A program made the position numbers and the translations under genes. A stretch of 64,000 nt of DNA. Source: Platerodrilus igneus. Lineage: Eukaryota; Arthropoda; Insecta; Coleoptera; Lycidae. Location: NCBI GenBank assembly GCA_036346225.1, contig JARFIW010001456.1:1-64000 (forward strand), written 5' to 3'. Each line of letters starts with the position of its first letter. The first letter of the stretch is position 1. Below the pieces are notes generated by a model. That model saw only the letters and a list, made by a program, of their open reading frames with translations, searched no databases and was not told the origin of the DNA. Of the stretch, positions 43,443-55,998 are shown one piece after another.

Positions 43443-46035
43443 TAGGGATGGACTCAGGCCGGGCCCGACGCAGAAAGGTAACCGGCTCGGCCCGAGGTTC
43501 GGCCCGAAATAAAAATTGACGGCCCGGCCCGCCGGGCCGGCCCGACTTTTATTCAGCGAATGAGAAAATATTTTTTTCTGTTGTGTTCAACAAGTAACTA
43601 CCACTCTTTTGTTTAATTTAAGAGTATAATGATTTTGAATTTCAATCAAAATACTTGTGGAACATATCGTAGTATATCATTTGATTTTTGATTCTGTTAC
43701 GTACCTAGACGTAGCCGGAAGAAAAGTAAGTACCAGGCTAACTATTAAAGGCGGAGAGTGAGGGGATTCGCCTTCATACCAAAAAGAAACAAAAAACACA
43801 TCGCCCACGATGATCTAATAACAAATAAAAATAAATAACGGATTCTGTACAAACAAGCAAGAGCAATAAATTAAGCGTTACTATTTGAAAGCAAACAGTT
43901 AAGTGATATGAACAATTTAGTACATTACATACGAAGTGCACAAAATAAATTAATCAGTAGTAAATAAACCCGTGAGAGCTTTTGTCAAGCATTTTTAAAG
44001 TTTCACCTAATACTTTTTGTAAAATAACTAATTAGTAGGGAAGAATTAACGTGAGGGAGCTTTTGTCAGATATCTTTTAAATCGTACATAGTACTGCTTG
44101 TAAAATAAACTAATCAGTACAAAGGAATAAGCGTGTGTCTGTCCAATACTTTTAACACAGGTACATCACACATGTAGAGCGATAATATCGATTAGCAGCA
44201 ACGAACAATAGTTCTACAATGTGACGTTTCTTGTCACATAACTACACCAAATGTTGATACGGAATATCCCATTGACACACACAAAAGAAAACGAGTTGCA
44301 TACCTGTAGGTGTCCGGATACTTAGCTTGAAAACCGTCGGGGGTGAGTCAACACAGAAACGCCGCGGTATTCAAGATCCATTAACCCTAACATCGTAACT
44401 ACAGCAACGGCTTACGCACAAAAGCAGTTGATCTACAGAAAGGAAGAACACATTTGGCCTCCAGTTAAAAAAAGCAATCCACCTCCTAGTTATCGAACAG
44501 AAAATAAACAGACGTGCATTGCTTTTGAAATACAGTGACGAATAATGTAGAAAATATGTCGACGCACAAGCTGTAGAATCAAATTTAACAACGGTTCAAA
44601 TAACACGAATTCCAAGTGCAAATCCTCGCTTATCGAAGCGCTATTAAAACTGGAAAACCCGGGTTTTATCAGATAGTGTGCGACCTTATTACAACAAGTT
44701 TTTACATTGAAACAATAGAGAAAATCATTATGTATTCGTAAGCGTGTTTATTATTAATTATGTTGAAGGATTTAACAGTAGAAACAGAATTTATTCAAGC
44801 GGGTATTGAATTAATAAGGGAGAAAAATAGGATAATTAATTTATGCTGAAAATAAATGTAATAATTCTTTAAAAAATCCTAGAAATAGGTAACAAAGGTA
44901 CAAAATGTTTAGCAATTTTCAATTTTTATGAAATTGTTCGCTTAACGCACCTTATAACCTTTATGATAAATTTGCGTCCGCTTTATTTTGTCGTTCCTAC
45001 TGCAAAGAATTTTATTAAAATTACCTACTTGAAATTAGAGAGTTGTTGCAAACTCATTCCAAGCAGACTTTATTAAAAGAATCTTCAAATAAAGTATCCT
45101 TTTTTAAAAGTTTGCATCCAATCTAAAGGAGTGTTAGTGCAAGTGTTTTTTTCCTTACTCTTTATTTTGACATATATGTTTAGTATTCTACATTTATAGG
45201 TTATGTTTTAAAAATGAATAAAGAATTAATCTCATTTGTGATAAGGTGACATATAATACATGTTTAACTATATTGGAAAAAATCAAAAAAATTGTATTCA
45301 CACAAAGATAAACCTTTTTTTATTATTTGAGTCTTTATTTCCCGCTGATTCGATAACATTTGTATGTGTTGTCAAAGTGTTTTCACGGAATACTTTTTGA
45401 GTTTACTTCAAGACACTGTTTTTACTCCTTTCCAAGCATATAGCATATCTGTTTTCATAAGGATTTTTACAGCTTACTTCTAGGAAAAGCATTACAAAAC
45501 AGCATCCTCGTATTTAGAGCGTTGACGTTTTATATCTTTTTCGTGTTATAAACTTGGACATTATATTTCTAAATTTAATTACGGAAACAACACTACAAAA
45601 AACCATTTATTTCGCTATATTTATACACAAAGCAGACAATTAAATGTAAGTTTGTACGTTAAGCATTTGGCATATGCCAAAATTAAGGCGACTTAAATAA
45701 AAGCATTCTCTGCCTGTATTTAAATTAAATAAAGGTGTCCTGTATTTTAATAAAGTACAAACATTAAATGTGTAATTGCACATGTGTAAATGTCAAATAA
45801 GGGGGAACTTTATAAAAAAATTGGTAAAATGAACTTTGCAATAACTCTCTAGTGTTTTAGGCGGTAGACATAAATTATACACGCGATTGCTAATATCGAC
45901 GTTCGCCGCATGATTGAGATTTGGAGTATATACATATACATAATATAAATCGTGCAAACTTTTGAATTATGAATAAATCACCTAGTTTGATGTTTCTGGG
46001 CATTTTTAACTTGCCTAAAGTACAACATGTACAAC
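43443..46035. mobile_element. Unrelated 2.6-kb filler in internal region 1; possible hAT-like insert
   Basis: It begins at GTAGGGATGGACTCAGG with a GC-rich patch (43454-43552) built of GGCCCG and CGGGCC words, reminiscent of the ends of some insect hAT elements. No matching inverted end was found at the other side, so this stays tentative. The remainder is AT-rich and noncoding. Confidence 0.4.
43942..44160. repeat. Degenerate ~80-bp tandem repeat, three units
   Basis: Units start AAAATAAATTAATCAGTA (43942), AAAATAACTAATTAGTAG (44021) and AAAATAAACTAATCAGTA (44102). The first two also share GAGAGCTTTTGTCA-like and TTTTTAAA-like stretches. Confidence 0.65.
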
Positions 46036-46973
46036 AACTTATATGTCCTAACTTACCTGTATAACGGCTTCAAGGAGCCACTCTATCTTGTATCTTTGTG
46101 ATGGATGACAAAACCGCTTGGTAAGCTGGGGAATTCTACGCTATATCTTTAATGTATGTAGTGGTAGCGTGCCTTAGCGTGCTGGAACGTTTCGGATCCA
46201 CCTATTGTTATCTAGTTTTATCTTAATATCTTTATCTAACCTATTATCTTTAATAATAACTTGAGACTTTGCCTTATCTTTTTTTGTCTTCCTAACGTTT
46301 GGTATTTATGATCAGACGTTGGATTTTTTTTTTGAATATTGAGTGAAGAAGCTATCCTGAGGGTAGCAATGTAATTTGTTAGGTTAGTAACGTAAGAAAT
46401 TAGTAAGATGGTACTGTTGGTAAATTTGTTGATTCATAACCATGTCATGAAAAAGTTTTAATGTGTATTGTTTATTAAGTCCGAGTACCACTACATAAAA
46501 ATTTACTAAAGTGCATAGTAACTTGCTCTTTTGTACATTTTGAAATTTGGGCATTTTCTTGCAAAGAAAAACAGTTTAAATGCAATGTTTATGTACGTGT
46601 GCACTTAGAAAACTGTAATGTTAGCTTTAGTTATAGTATATATGTTAGGCGACTTGTCGCATTTGTTTTAGTTTTAGTAGTGTTTCGTGCTCTCCGACAA
46701 ATTTGTGTTGCCGATTATAACTGCGGCACATCAAAAACTCGTGTGTGCATTTATAGATGTAGTTCATAAACAATGAGGCTACACATTCCGTTTCCTGGTT
46801 ATTCGTAAAACGCGTTATCGGTTGAAAAAACCAGGTGGCACCTAAAATAAACATTTGCTAGAATTTAACTTAGGGTATATGTAGGTTAGTTAGGATTTAG
46901 ATTTAAGCTTTTACCGTGCTAACAGTCATTTTCTTTTTTTAAGATTTTTTTCCTTTTATGGCTTTGTCGCGAT

Positions 46974-47538
46974 TGTTACATTTCAAATTTAAATTTATGA
47001 GTGAATTCCAGCCATTATTTTTAAAATAGACTTGTTCACTTCCGTCATTTCGGACAGTTGCGTTTGCGCAAAAGGAATGCGCAGGCGCAGAGTAACGTAA
47101 GTGCGCGGTTTGCGCGCGAGAGGATTATTAGTGACGAGACGTCAAACGGTGACGTTTTCCTGTGTTGCGGTGCTGTCTTTTATTTAGGATGTATGTTTCC
47201 TTTTATCTGTATCTTCAAGTACCTTTACCTTTATTCCTTTGCCCTGCCTACGAACAAAGAAGAGGATGACGATAAATTTGGTTTCAACGATGGCATGTCG
47301 CAACCCAACAACACCCCCAACAAGGGCCCTAAGATTCAACGGCATGTCGCGTTTAAGTGAGTACTTTTGTTTTACTTTCGTGTAAATATAAACCTGTATT
47401 ATTGTAAACGTATTTGGAACGTTATACAATTTAACACGCAATTATGTCATATCATTGTTGTGCAATAATGTGAACGTGGATCGTATCAGTGTTGCCAACT
47501 GTAGTAGTGGCGTTGAACACGACGCCGGGGTTATAACA
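46974..47538 (+). repeat. LTR B (565 bp)
   Basis: Middle LTR, TGTTACAT to TTATAACA. It lacks about 17-20 bases (GGAGATGTAC and neighbours) that LTRs A, C and D have near their start. Confidence 0.85.
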
Positions 47539-50500
47539 GTGACGCCTAAACGTGTGTTGAAAATTTGTCTTCACCTCTTATTTATCTTATAAGGAGTTAG
47601 TTTTGAATATCATTGTAGAAATTGGGTTTTTTCACTGAAATATAATAAAAATAATAATTTTTTAAATTTTTAATGGCTTTTGGATAGAAGAAATACAACC
47701 TGGCAACATTGCATTTGGTAACTTTTATCTTATGTTGGCGTGACATTGAATGCAGTTGAAATGTCAATTTGTATAATCAAGAACCGTCATTTTTGATGGT
47801 GTTTGTTTATCTTTTATATATGTTATTTCTAACTTAATTAATTGGCATTTTTCTTTATAAAAATAGTGTATTTATACTTTAATTCTCTCAAATAATTACC
47901 TAACCTAATTTAGGATGAAACTAAAGCATATACCTTTCGAATGTGTTTAGCAAATTACCTTTACCTCTAAGTGGAAAACATGTGCTTTGGAATTAAATAA
48001 TCCTTTTCTTCAGTACCTTAAAATATATAATTAATTAACTTCATTGTTTATTCGTTATCCCGTATGGAAATTTTCTTGATATTACATTGAAATTGATTAT
48101 ATACCTGTTTTTTAGTTTAACGTATTAAAAGCGTTGTTTAGATAACTCATATATTATTTTAGTTTGCCATGATTCTAAAGTGTCCCCTTACAATCTAGAT
48201 AAGTAACTATAAGTTACGATTTCCTTTATAGAAAATTTTGTCCCTAAATACAGCTAACGTAATTATCTGAAAACTTACCTTAGTATATCTATACCTCCCA
48301 AAACACTGTAGTAAACTTGATTTCGTTATATCTGCTTCCTAAACACTACAATAGTGAGGTTGATAATAATGTTTTGTATTTAAGTTTATTTACTATCTCT
48401 TTTAGTTACGATGGTTGTTTGATAAATTGTTCGATATAAAAGTAATACTTTAATACTTTGGTATACTGGTTTTTCCTGTAGATGTATCGCTAGAATATTG
48501 CTTTTGTGTAGTGAGTATGATTTTGTTTTGATAGCAAATTTTTTTATTTATATTGGTATTGCAACGCAGCATTTTAAGATCTATTTGGTCTAGGCGAGAT
48601 TTGTCGTCGTGGTTGGTCGCTCAGCATTACATAAGTTTAGACGAGACTCGTGGTAAGTTTGTCGCTCTAGTAATTTTTGAAGTTGATGTTGAAGTTTTTG
48701 TTTATTAGTCTAATTGAGGCTCAAAAGAGGGCTTGTCACCCTAGAAATTATATGCGTTGTAAGATTTTCTTTTGTTCTTCAACAATTTTATTATGAGTAA
48801 ATCGAGTCTTAATCACCGCTATCTTTTCATATATCGATTCAGACCACACTAGGTGGGATGAAAATATCTTTAAAATCGCTCAAGCTTTGCGAAATTAGCC
48901 CCTAAATTCATTTTATGTAAGGTCACTCGTGTTGTTAGTCCACTTATCTACGAACTCCAAGATACTGATGGAAAAGATCAATGAAGATGGCATATCAAGA
49001 ACCTTAAACCATTCTCTGCTGACCCAAATGCTAATTAAATTTTTAACGTTTCATTTTCTTAACGATTTACCTAATGTTTTTATCCTTACTACGAAATAGT
49101 TAACTTTATTTAGCCATTTCTTATCTTATACAACACTCACGTACTACACTTTTGCCTTATTTACCTTAAACCAACTACCTTTTTGCTACCTCTTAACTTT
49201 TCCTTGAATTTATTTGCTAGCCACATATCTCTTTGTTAGCTAGATTCTCTAATATAACTTTGTCGCTTCATCTAATCAATCTTGGCACCTTATCTACATC
49301 AGATTATTTTGTTTTTAGCATTTATCTTATGTTGATTACATGGTGATTGTCGTAACTTTGGTTGCAATAACTCATTAAATTTTTATGATTGGTTTTAGCT
49401 AATGTTTTGAATGGATGTTTTTTTCTTTGGGCACACATAGGAGACGCAGCCTATGCCATTGTAAGAAATAGTCCATATTCGCAGTTGCAAAAAACTAGGA
49501 GTTTTTATTCCATGCGTTTTCTTCTGAATTATTACAGTGGCACACTTTATCTTTTATCATTACTTGTTTTCTTTTTCTATTAAGTTATCAAAACATATAA
49601 ACTTTTTTTGTTGTTGTTTTGTATTGAACTTCGTGGTGGGGTGCTATCGCTTTTTATTGATATCTCGGCCGTTTTTAGCATATTGGGACAGTGTGATTGT
49701 ATTTAACTGCTTATAGTTAGGCATTCTTGTATATTTATGCGTTACCGTTTCTAAAAATTACCTTGGAACAGTTGGTTTTTTGTGTGAAGGTATCTGTAGT
49801 GATACTTTTAAGTTGTTGTTTCAACTTTTGTCTGATTTTCTTATCGCAGTGGATGCACTTGTTAGAGTCTAGTAATTTTTTTTAACTTATATGTCTTAAC
49901 TTACCTGTATAACGGCTTCAAGAAGCCACTTTATCTTGTATCTTTGTGATGGATGACAAAACAGCTTGGTGAGCTGGGGAATTTTACGCTATATTTCAAT
50001 GTATGTAGTTATAGCGTGCCTTAGCGTGCTGGGACGTTTCGGATCCATCTATTGTTATCTAGTTTTATTTTAATATCTTTACCTTAATTATTATCTTTGA
50101 TAATAACTTGAACTTAATATCTTTATCTTACCTATTATCTTTGATAATAACTTGAGACTTTGCCTTATCTTTTTTTGTCTTCCTAACGTTTGGTATTTAT
50201 GATCAGACCTGGGAATTTTTTTTTAATATTTAGCGAAGAAGCTAACGTGATGGTAGCAATTGAATTGGTAAGGTTAGTAACATAAGAAATTAGTAAGATG
50301 GTACTTACTGTTGGTAAATTTGTTGATTTACAACCATGTCATGAAAAAGTTTGGATACGTATTGTTTATTAAGCCGGAGTACTACTACATAAAAATTTGG
50401 TAAAGTGCATAGTAACTTGCTCTTTTGTACATTTTGAATTTTGGGTATTTTCTCGCAAAGAAAAACAGTTTAAATGCAATGCTTATGTGCGTGTGCACTT

Positions 50501-50864
50501 AGAAAACTGTAATGTTAGCTTTAGTTATAGTATATATGTTAGGCGACTTGTCGCATTTGTTTTAGTTTTAGTAGTGTTTCATGCTCTCCGACAAATTTGT
50601 GTTGTCGATTATAACTGCGCCACATTAAAGACTCGTGTGTGCATTTATAAATGTAATTCATAAACAATGGGGCTACACATTCCGTTTCCTGGTTATTCGT
50701 AAGACGCGTTATCGGTTCAAAAAACCAGGCGGCGCCTAAAATAAACATTTGCTAGAATTTAACTTAGGGTATATGTAGGTTAGTTAGGATTTAGATTTAA
50801 GCTTTTACCGTGCTAACAGTCTTTTTTTTTAAGATTTTTTTTCTTTTTATGGCTTTGTCGCGAT
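47539..50864 (+). mobile_element. Internal region 2 of the LTR array, noncoding
   Basis: 3.3 kb between LTR B and LTR C. Its ends match internal region 1, but its middle (47594-49883) is a different sequence. No retroviral-type ORF exists in either internal region, so the array is non-autonomous and would need proteins from another element. Confidence 0.7.
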
Positions 50865-51451
50865 TGTTACATTTCAAATTAGGAGATGTACACTTTTAAA
50901 TTTATGAGTGAATTCCAGCCATTATTTTTAAAATAGACTTATTCACTTACGTCATTTCGGATAGTTGCGTTTGCGCAAAAGGAATGCGCAGGCGCAGAGT
51001 AACGTAAGTGCGCGGTTTGCGCACTAGAGGATTATTAGTGACGAGACGTCAAACGGTGACGTTTGCCCGTGTTGCGGTGCTGTCTTTTCTTTCTAGGATG
51101 TAGGTTTCCTTTTACCTGTATCTTCAAGTACTTTTACCTTTATTCCTTCGCCCTACCTACGAACAAAGAAGAGGGAAGACGATAAATTTGGTTTCAACGA
51201 TGGCATGACGCAACCCAACAACATCCCCAACAAGGGCCCTGAGATTCAACTGCATGTCGCGTTTAAGTGAGTACTTCTGTTTTACTTTCGTGTAAATATA
51301 AACCTGTATCATTGTAAACGTAGTTAGTACGTGATACAATTTGACACGCAATTATGTCATAATATCATTGTTGTGCAATAATGTGAACGTGGATCGTATG
51401 AGTGTTGCCAACTGTAGTAGTAGCGCTGAACACGAGGCCGGTGTAATAACA
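50865..51451 (+). repeat. LTR C (587 bp), right end of the array
   Basis: TGTTACAT to GTAATAACA, followed by the AGAG target duplication (51452-51455) and then RTE coding sequence. Confidence 0.87.
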
Positions 51452-51455
51452 AGAG
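51452..51455 (+). repeat. Target-site duplication AGAG, right
   Basis: Pairs with 42800-42803 and delimits an 8648-base insertion. Confidence 0.85.
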
Positions 51456-53040
51456 GTGAGTTTGAATTAGCATTAAAGGATCTGAAAAATGGTCAAGCTA
51501 CGGCTACAGATAAGGTGCGAGCACAAACGCTAAATGCCGCAAGACAAGCTGTAACAGAACGTCTCTTCCAACTTGTAGGCTACATGTATGAGACAGGCGA
51601 GATACCCAAAGATTTCAAACGCAACATCATAATCACTATACCAAAAAAGAGAGGCTCAGATAGAAGTGAAAATTTTCGAACAATAAGTCTTACAGCACAC
51701 GTGTCGAAAATATTAACTAAAATTATACAAAAACGAATGGATAGGCGGGCTGAAGAAATACTAGGAGAAGATCAATTTCGTTTTAGGCGAAACAGGGAAA
51801 CACGGAAGACTTTTAGCTCTGAGAGTGATAAAGGAGAAAAAATAGAAAAAAGGGAAGGCATGTATATAAGGTTTGTAGATCTGCAAAAGCATTCGATAAT
51901 ATAAAATGGAAAAATGTTCGAAATACTCAAAAGATAGAAATAAGTTTTAGGAATAGACGGATAGTACATCGCTTATTCAAAGAGCAAACAACGGTAATAG
52001 AATTAGAGCAGCAACGTAGAAAAATAAATATTAGGAAAGGGGTGAGACAGGGATGTGCCCTATCCCCATTAGTTTTTAACTTATACATCGAAGAGGCAAT
52101 TAATACTGTCAAATGCAGGAAGACATTTGGAATTATTATGCGGGGACAAAAGATCGATATGCTTAGATTTGAAGATGATATAGCGGTATTAGCATCTAGC
52201 AAGGAAGAGACGGAAGCTGCTCTTAATAAAATGGAAACAGTTCTAACAGAGATATACAGTGTAAAATTAACAAAAATAAAACTAAAGTACTAGTATGCAA
52301 AGGAGGGAAAATAAATCAAAAACTATAATACAAATAGGAAACGGGAACTTACAAGAGGTTAAGGATTTCTGCTACCTAGGAAGCCAAATAACGTAAGATG
52401 GGAAAAGCACAAAAGATATAAAACAAAGATTGGCACAAGGCCGTCCTACATTTAACAAGAAAAAGCAATTACTGTGTTCAACGACAACAAACATAAAAAC
52501 AAGGAAGAGATTGCTTAAAACGTGTGTGTGAGTAGTACACTATACGGCTGTGAAACCTGCAGATTAGGGTAAGTGGACAAAAATAGAAGTCTTTGAAATG
52601 TAGTGATACGGATGTATGATGACCATATCATGGACGGACAAAGTTAAGAACAAAGAGATACTAGGAATGGTAGGGAAGGAAAAGTATGTGGAAAAAGAGA
52701 TAGGATGATGGATCACATACTAAAGCTTGAGGAATAATGTGAAATATATTAGAAGCGGAGATGGGGAAAAAGAGAGGTAAACGTAGACCTAGATTAGTCT
52801 ATTTTACTCAGATAGTGAAATATGTAGATTGTGGAAATTTCAGGGAAATGTTCAGGCTAGCTCAGAATAGAAATCAATGGAGGTACGCGTCCAACAAGTT
52901 CCAAGATGGAAACTTAATGACAGAAAAAATAACTGTACTTAAACATGATGACTATTATGATTATAAGCAACTACAAGTATTGGTCTTGCAATATTCTCAA
53001 CTAATGTTAATTGTGCGAAAACATTTACTGGAAAAGTATT
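51456..53040 (+). pseudogene. RTE LINE reverse transcriptase and 3' end, copy 1
   Basis: Continuation of the RTE element from 42799. Frame 51341-51904 holds GEFELALKDLKNGQATATDK, LFQLVGYMYETGEIPKDFKR, NIIITIPKKRGSD and AEEILGEDQFRFRRNRET. After frameshifts the RT goes on: IRFVDLQKHSII, GVRQGCALSPLVFNLYIEEA, and QKIDMLRFEDDIAVLAS, where the FADD motif is FEDD (52168-52179). The C-terminus includes VKDFCYLGSQIT and later GKKRGKRRPRLVYFTQIVKY with GNFREMFRLAQNRNQWRYAS. It belongs to a subfamily different from the one at 4919. Confidence 0.9.
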
Positions 53041-53146
53041 AATTTGGCCATTTGGCAAATGTTCAAGTGTAGGGAGATATAAATAGGAACAGGCTACTAA
53101 CTCCCTTCACATACTTTACATGTGATTTTCCAATGCTCCACCCGAA
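53041..53146 (-). mobile_element. SINE 3' part, cut by the duplication junction
   Basis: Same minus-strand SINE as in copy 2 but broken at CCCGAAG, where the second copy of the 3.05-kb block begins. The tRNA-like head is absent here. Confidence 0.8.
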
Positions 53147-53912
53147 GTAATAACTTGAACTTAATATCTTTATCTTACCTATTATCTTTGATAATAACTT
53201 GAGACTTTGCCTTATCTTTTTTTGTCTTCCTAACGTTTGGTATTTATGATCAGACCTGGGAATTTTTTTTTAATATTTAGCGAAGAAGCTAACGTGATGG
53301 TAGCAATTGAATTGGTAAGGTTAGTAACATAAGAAATTAGTAAGATGGTACTTACTGTTGGTAAATTTGTTGATTTACAACCATGTCATGAAAAAGTTTG
53401 GATACGTATTGTTTATTAAGCCGGAGTACTACTACATAAAAATTTGGTAAAGTGCATAGTAACTTGCTCTTTTGTACATTTTGAATTTTGGGTATTTTCT
53501 CGCAAAGAAAAAACAGTTTAAATGCAATGCTTATGTGCGTGTGCACTTAGAAAACTGTAATGTTAGCTTTAGTTATAGTATATAGGTTAGGCGACTTGTC
53601 GCATTTGTTTTAGTTTTAGTAGTGTTTCATGCTCTCCGACAAATTTGTGTTGTCGATTATAACTGCGCCACATTAAAGACTCGTGTGTGCATTTATAGAT
53701 GTAGTTCAAAAAACAATGGGCTACACAGTCAGTTTCCTGGTTATTCGTAAGACGCGTTATCGGTTCAAAAAACCAGGCGGCGCCTAAAATAAACATTTGC
53801 TAGAATTTAACTTAGGGTATATGTAGGTTAGTTAGGATTTAGATTTAAGCTTTTACCGTGCTAACAGTCTTTTTTTTTAAGATTTTTTTTCTTTTTATGG
53901 CTTTGTCGCGAT

Positions 53913-54499
53913 TGTTACATTTCAAATTTGGAGATGTACACTTTTAAATTTATGAGTGAATTCCAGCCATTATTTTTAAAATAGACTTATTCACTTACGT
54001 CATTTCGGATAGTTGCGTTTGCGCAAAAGGAATGCGCAGGCGCAGAGTAACGTAAGTGCGCGGTTTGCGCACTAGAGGATTATTAGTGACGAGACGTCAA
54101 ACGGTGACGTTTGCCCGTGTTGCGGTGCTGTCTTTTCTTTCTAGGATGTAGGTTTCCTTTTACCTGTATCTTCAAGTACTTTTACCTTTATTCCTTCGCC
54201 CTACCTACGAACAAAGAAGAGGGAAGACGATAAATTTGGTTTCAACGATGGCATGACGCAACCCAACAACATCCCCAACAAGGGCCCTGAGATTCAACTG
54301 CATGTCGCGTTTAAGTGAGTACTTCTGTTTTACTTTCGTGTAAATATAAACCTGTATCATTGTAAACGTAGTTAGTACGTGATACAATTTGACACGCAAT
54401 TATGTCATAATATCATTGTTGTGCAATAATGTGAACGTGGATCGTATGAGTGTTGCCAACTGTAGTAGTAGCGCTGAACACGAGGCCGGTGTAATAACA
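53913..54499 (+). repeat. LTR D (duplicate of LTR C)
   Basis: 587-base LTR identical in layout to LTR C and followed by AGAG and the RTE frame. It exists because of the tandem duplication, not because of a separate insertion. Confidence 0.87.
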
Positions 54500-54503
54500 A
54501 GAG

Positions 54504-55998
54504 GTGAGTTTGAATTAGCATTAAAGGATCTGAAAAATGGTCAAGCAACGGCTACAGATAAGGTGCGAGCACAAACGCTAAATGCCGCAGGACAAGCTGT
54601 AACAGAACGTCTCTTCCAACTTGTAGGCTACATGTATGAGACAGGCGAGATACCCAAAGATTTCAAACGTAGCATCATAGTAACTATACCAAAAAAGAGA
54701 GGCTCAGGTAGAAGTGAAAATTTTCGAACAATAAGTCTTACAGCACACGTGTCGAAAATATTAACTAAAATTATACAAAAACGAATGGATAGGCGGGCTG
54801 AAGAAATACTAGGAGAAGATCAATTTCGTTTTAGGCGAAACAGGGAAACACGGAAGACTTTTAGCTCTGAGAGTGATAAAGGAGAAAAAATAGAAAAAAG
54901 GGAAGGCATGTATATAAGGTTTGTAGATCTGCAAAAGCATTCGATAATATAAAATGGAAAAATGTTCGAAATACTCAAAAAGATAGAAATAAGTTTTAGG
55001 AATAGACGGATAGTACATCGCTTATTCAAAGAGCAAACAACGGTAATAGAATTAGAGCAGCAACGTAGAAAAATAAATATTAGGAAAGGGGTGAGACAGG
55101 GATGTGCCCTATCCCCATTAGTTTTTAACTTATACATCGAAGAGGCAATTAATACTGTCAAATGCAGGAAGACATTTGGAATTATTATGCGGGGACAAAA
55201 GATCGATATGCTTAGATTTGAAGATGATATAGCGGTATTAGCATCTAGCAAGGAAGAGACGGAAGCTGCTCTTAATAAAATGGAAACAGTTCTAACAGAG
55301 ATATACAGTGTAAAAATTAACAAAAATAAAACTAAAGTACTAGTATGCAAAGGAGGGGAAAATAAATCAAAAACTATAATACAAATAGGAAACGGGAACT
55401 TACAAGAGGTTAAGGATTTCTGCTACCTAGGAAGCCAAATAACGTAAGATGGGAAAAGCACAAAAGATATAAAACAAAGATTGGCACAAGGCCGTCCTAC
55501 ATTTAACAAGAAAAAGCAATTACTGTGTTCAACGACAACAAACATAAAAACAAGGAAGAGATTGCTTAAAACGTGTGTGTGGAGTAGTACACTATACGGC
55601 TGTGAAACCTGCAGATTAGGGTAAGTGGACAAAAAATAGAAGTCTTTGAAATGTAGTGATACGGATGTATGATGACCATATCATGGACGGACAAAGTTAA
55701 GAACAAAGAGATACTAGGAATGGTAGGGGAAGGAAAAAGTATGTGGAAAAAGAGAGATAGGATGATGGATCACATACTAAAGCTTGAGGGAATAATGTGA
55801 AATATATTAGAAGCGGAGATGGGGAAAAAGAGAGGTAAACGTAGACCTAGATTAGTCTATTTTACTCAGATAGTGAAATATGTAGATTGTGGAAATTTCA
55901 GGGAAATGTTCAGGCTAGCTCAGAATAGAAATCAATGGAGGTACGCGTCCAACAAGTTCCAAGATGGAAACTTAATGACAGAAAAAATAACTGTACTT
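54504..55998 (+). pseudogene. RTE LINE reverse transcriptase and 3' end, copy 2
   Basis: Duplicate of 51456-53040 with fewer breaks. The frame 54962-55447 is open for 161 codons: IVHRLFKEQTTVIELEQQRR, GVRQGCALSPLVFNLYIEEA, DMLRFEDDIAVLASSKEETE, KINKNKTKVLVCKGGEN and FCYLGSQIT. The stretch before it (54389-54952) matches copy 1 with a few changes (AARQAV/AAGQAV, RNIIIT/RSIIVT). As in copy 1, FADD reads FEDD, so that change predates the duplication. Confidence 0.9.

Larger units (their letters stand above)
43388..46973 (+). mobile_element. Internal region 1 of the LTR array, noncoding
   Basis: 3.6 kb without any gag or pol motif. The first 55 bases (GTGACGCCTAAACGTGTG...) and the last ~940 bases (from AACTTATATGTC at 46036) match internal region 2; the middle (43443-46035) does not. 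A block just before LTR B includes a pyrimidine-rich run (TTTTCTTTTTTTAAG). No tRNA primer-binding site starting with TGG is seen next to LTR A. Confidence 0.7.
50101..53146. repeat. Tandem segmental duplication, copy 1 (3.05 kb)
   Basis: The block starts TAATAACTTGAACTTAATAT and ends CTCCACCCGAAG. It covers the end of internal region 2, LTR C, the RTE 3' half and the beginning of the minus-strand SINE. The junction CCCGAAG|TAATAACTTG at 53146/53147 joins it to copy 2. Identity is about 99%; differences are mostly homopolymer indels plus some substitutions (for example CAACATCATAATC/TAGCATCATAGTA). Confidence 0.95.

Noticed and set aside
47058..47360. A 100-codon frame in LTR B ending QRHVAFK before a GTGAGT donor, partly conserved in the other LTRs
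   Set aside because: Between LTR copies the differences in this stretch (Asp/Glu, Ser/Thr, Thr/Ile, Glu/Lys, Arg/Leu) all change the amino acid, and LTRs A and C carry indels upstream. This is not the pattern of a selected protein; the similarity is explained by shared LTR descent.
54820..55350. 176-codon minus-strand frame, and similar ones at 42228-42816 and 19113-19459
   Set aside because: They are shadows of RTE coding sequence on the plus strand.
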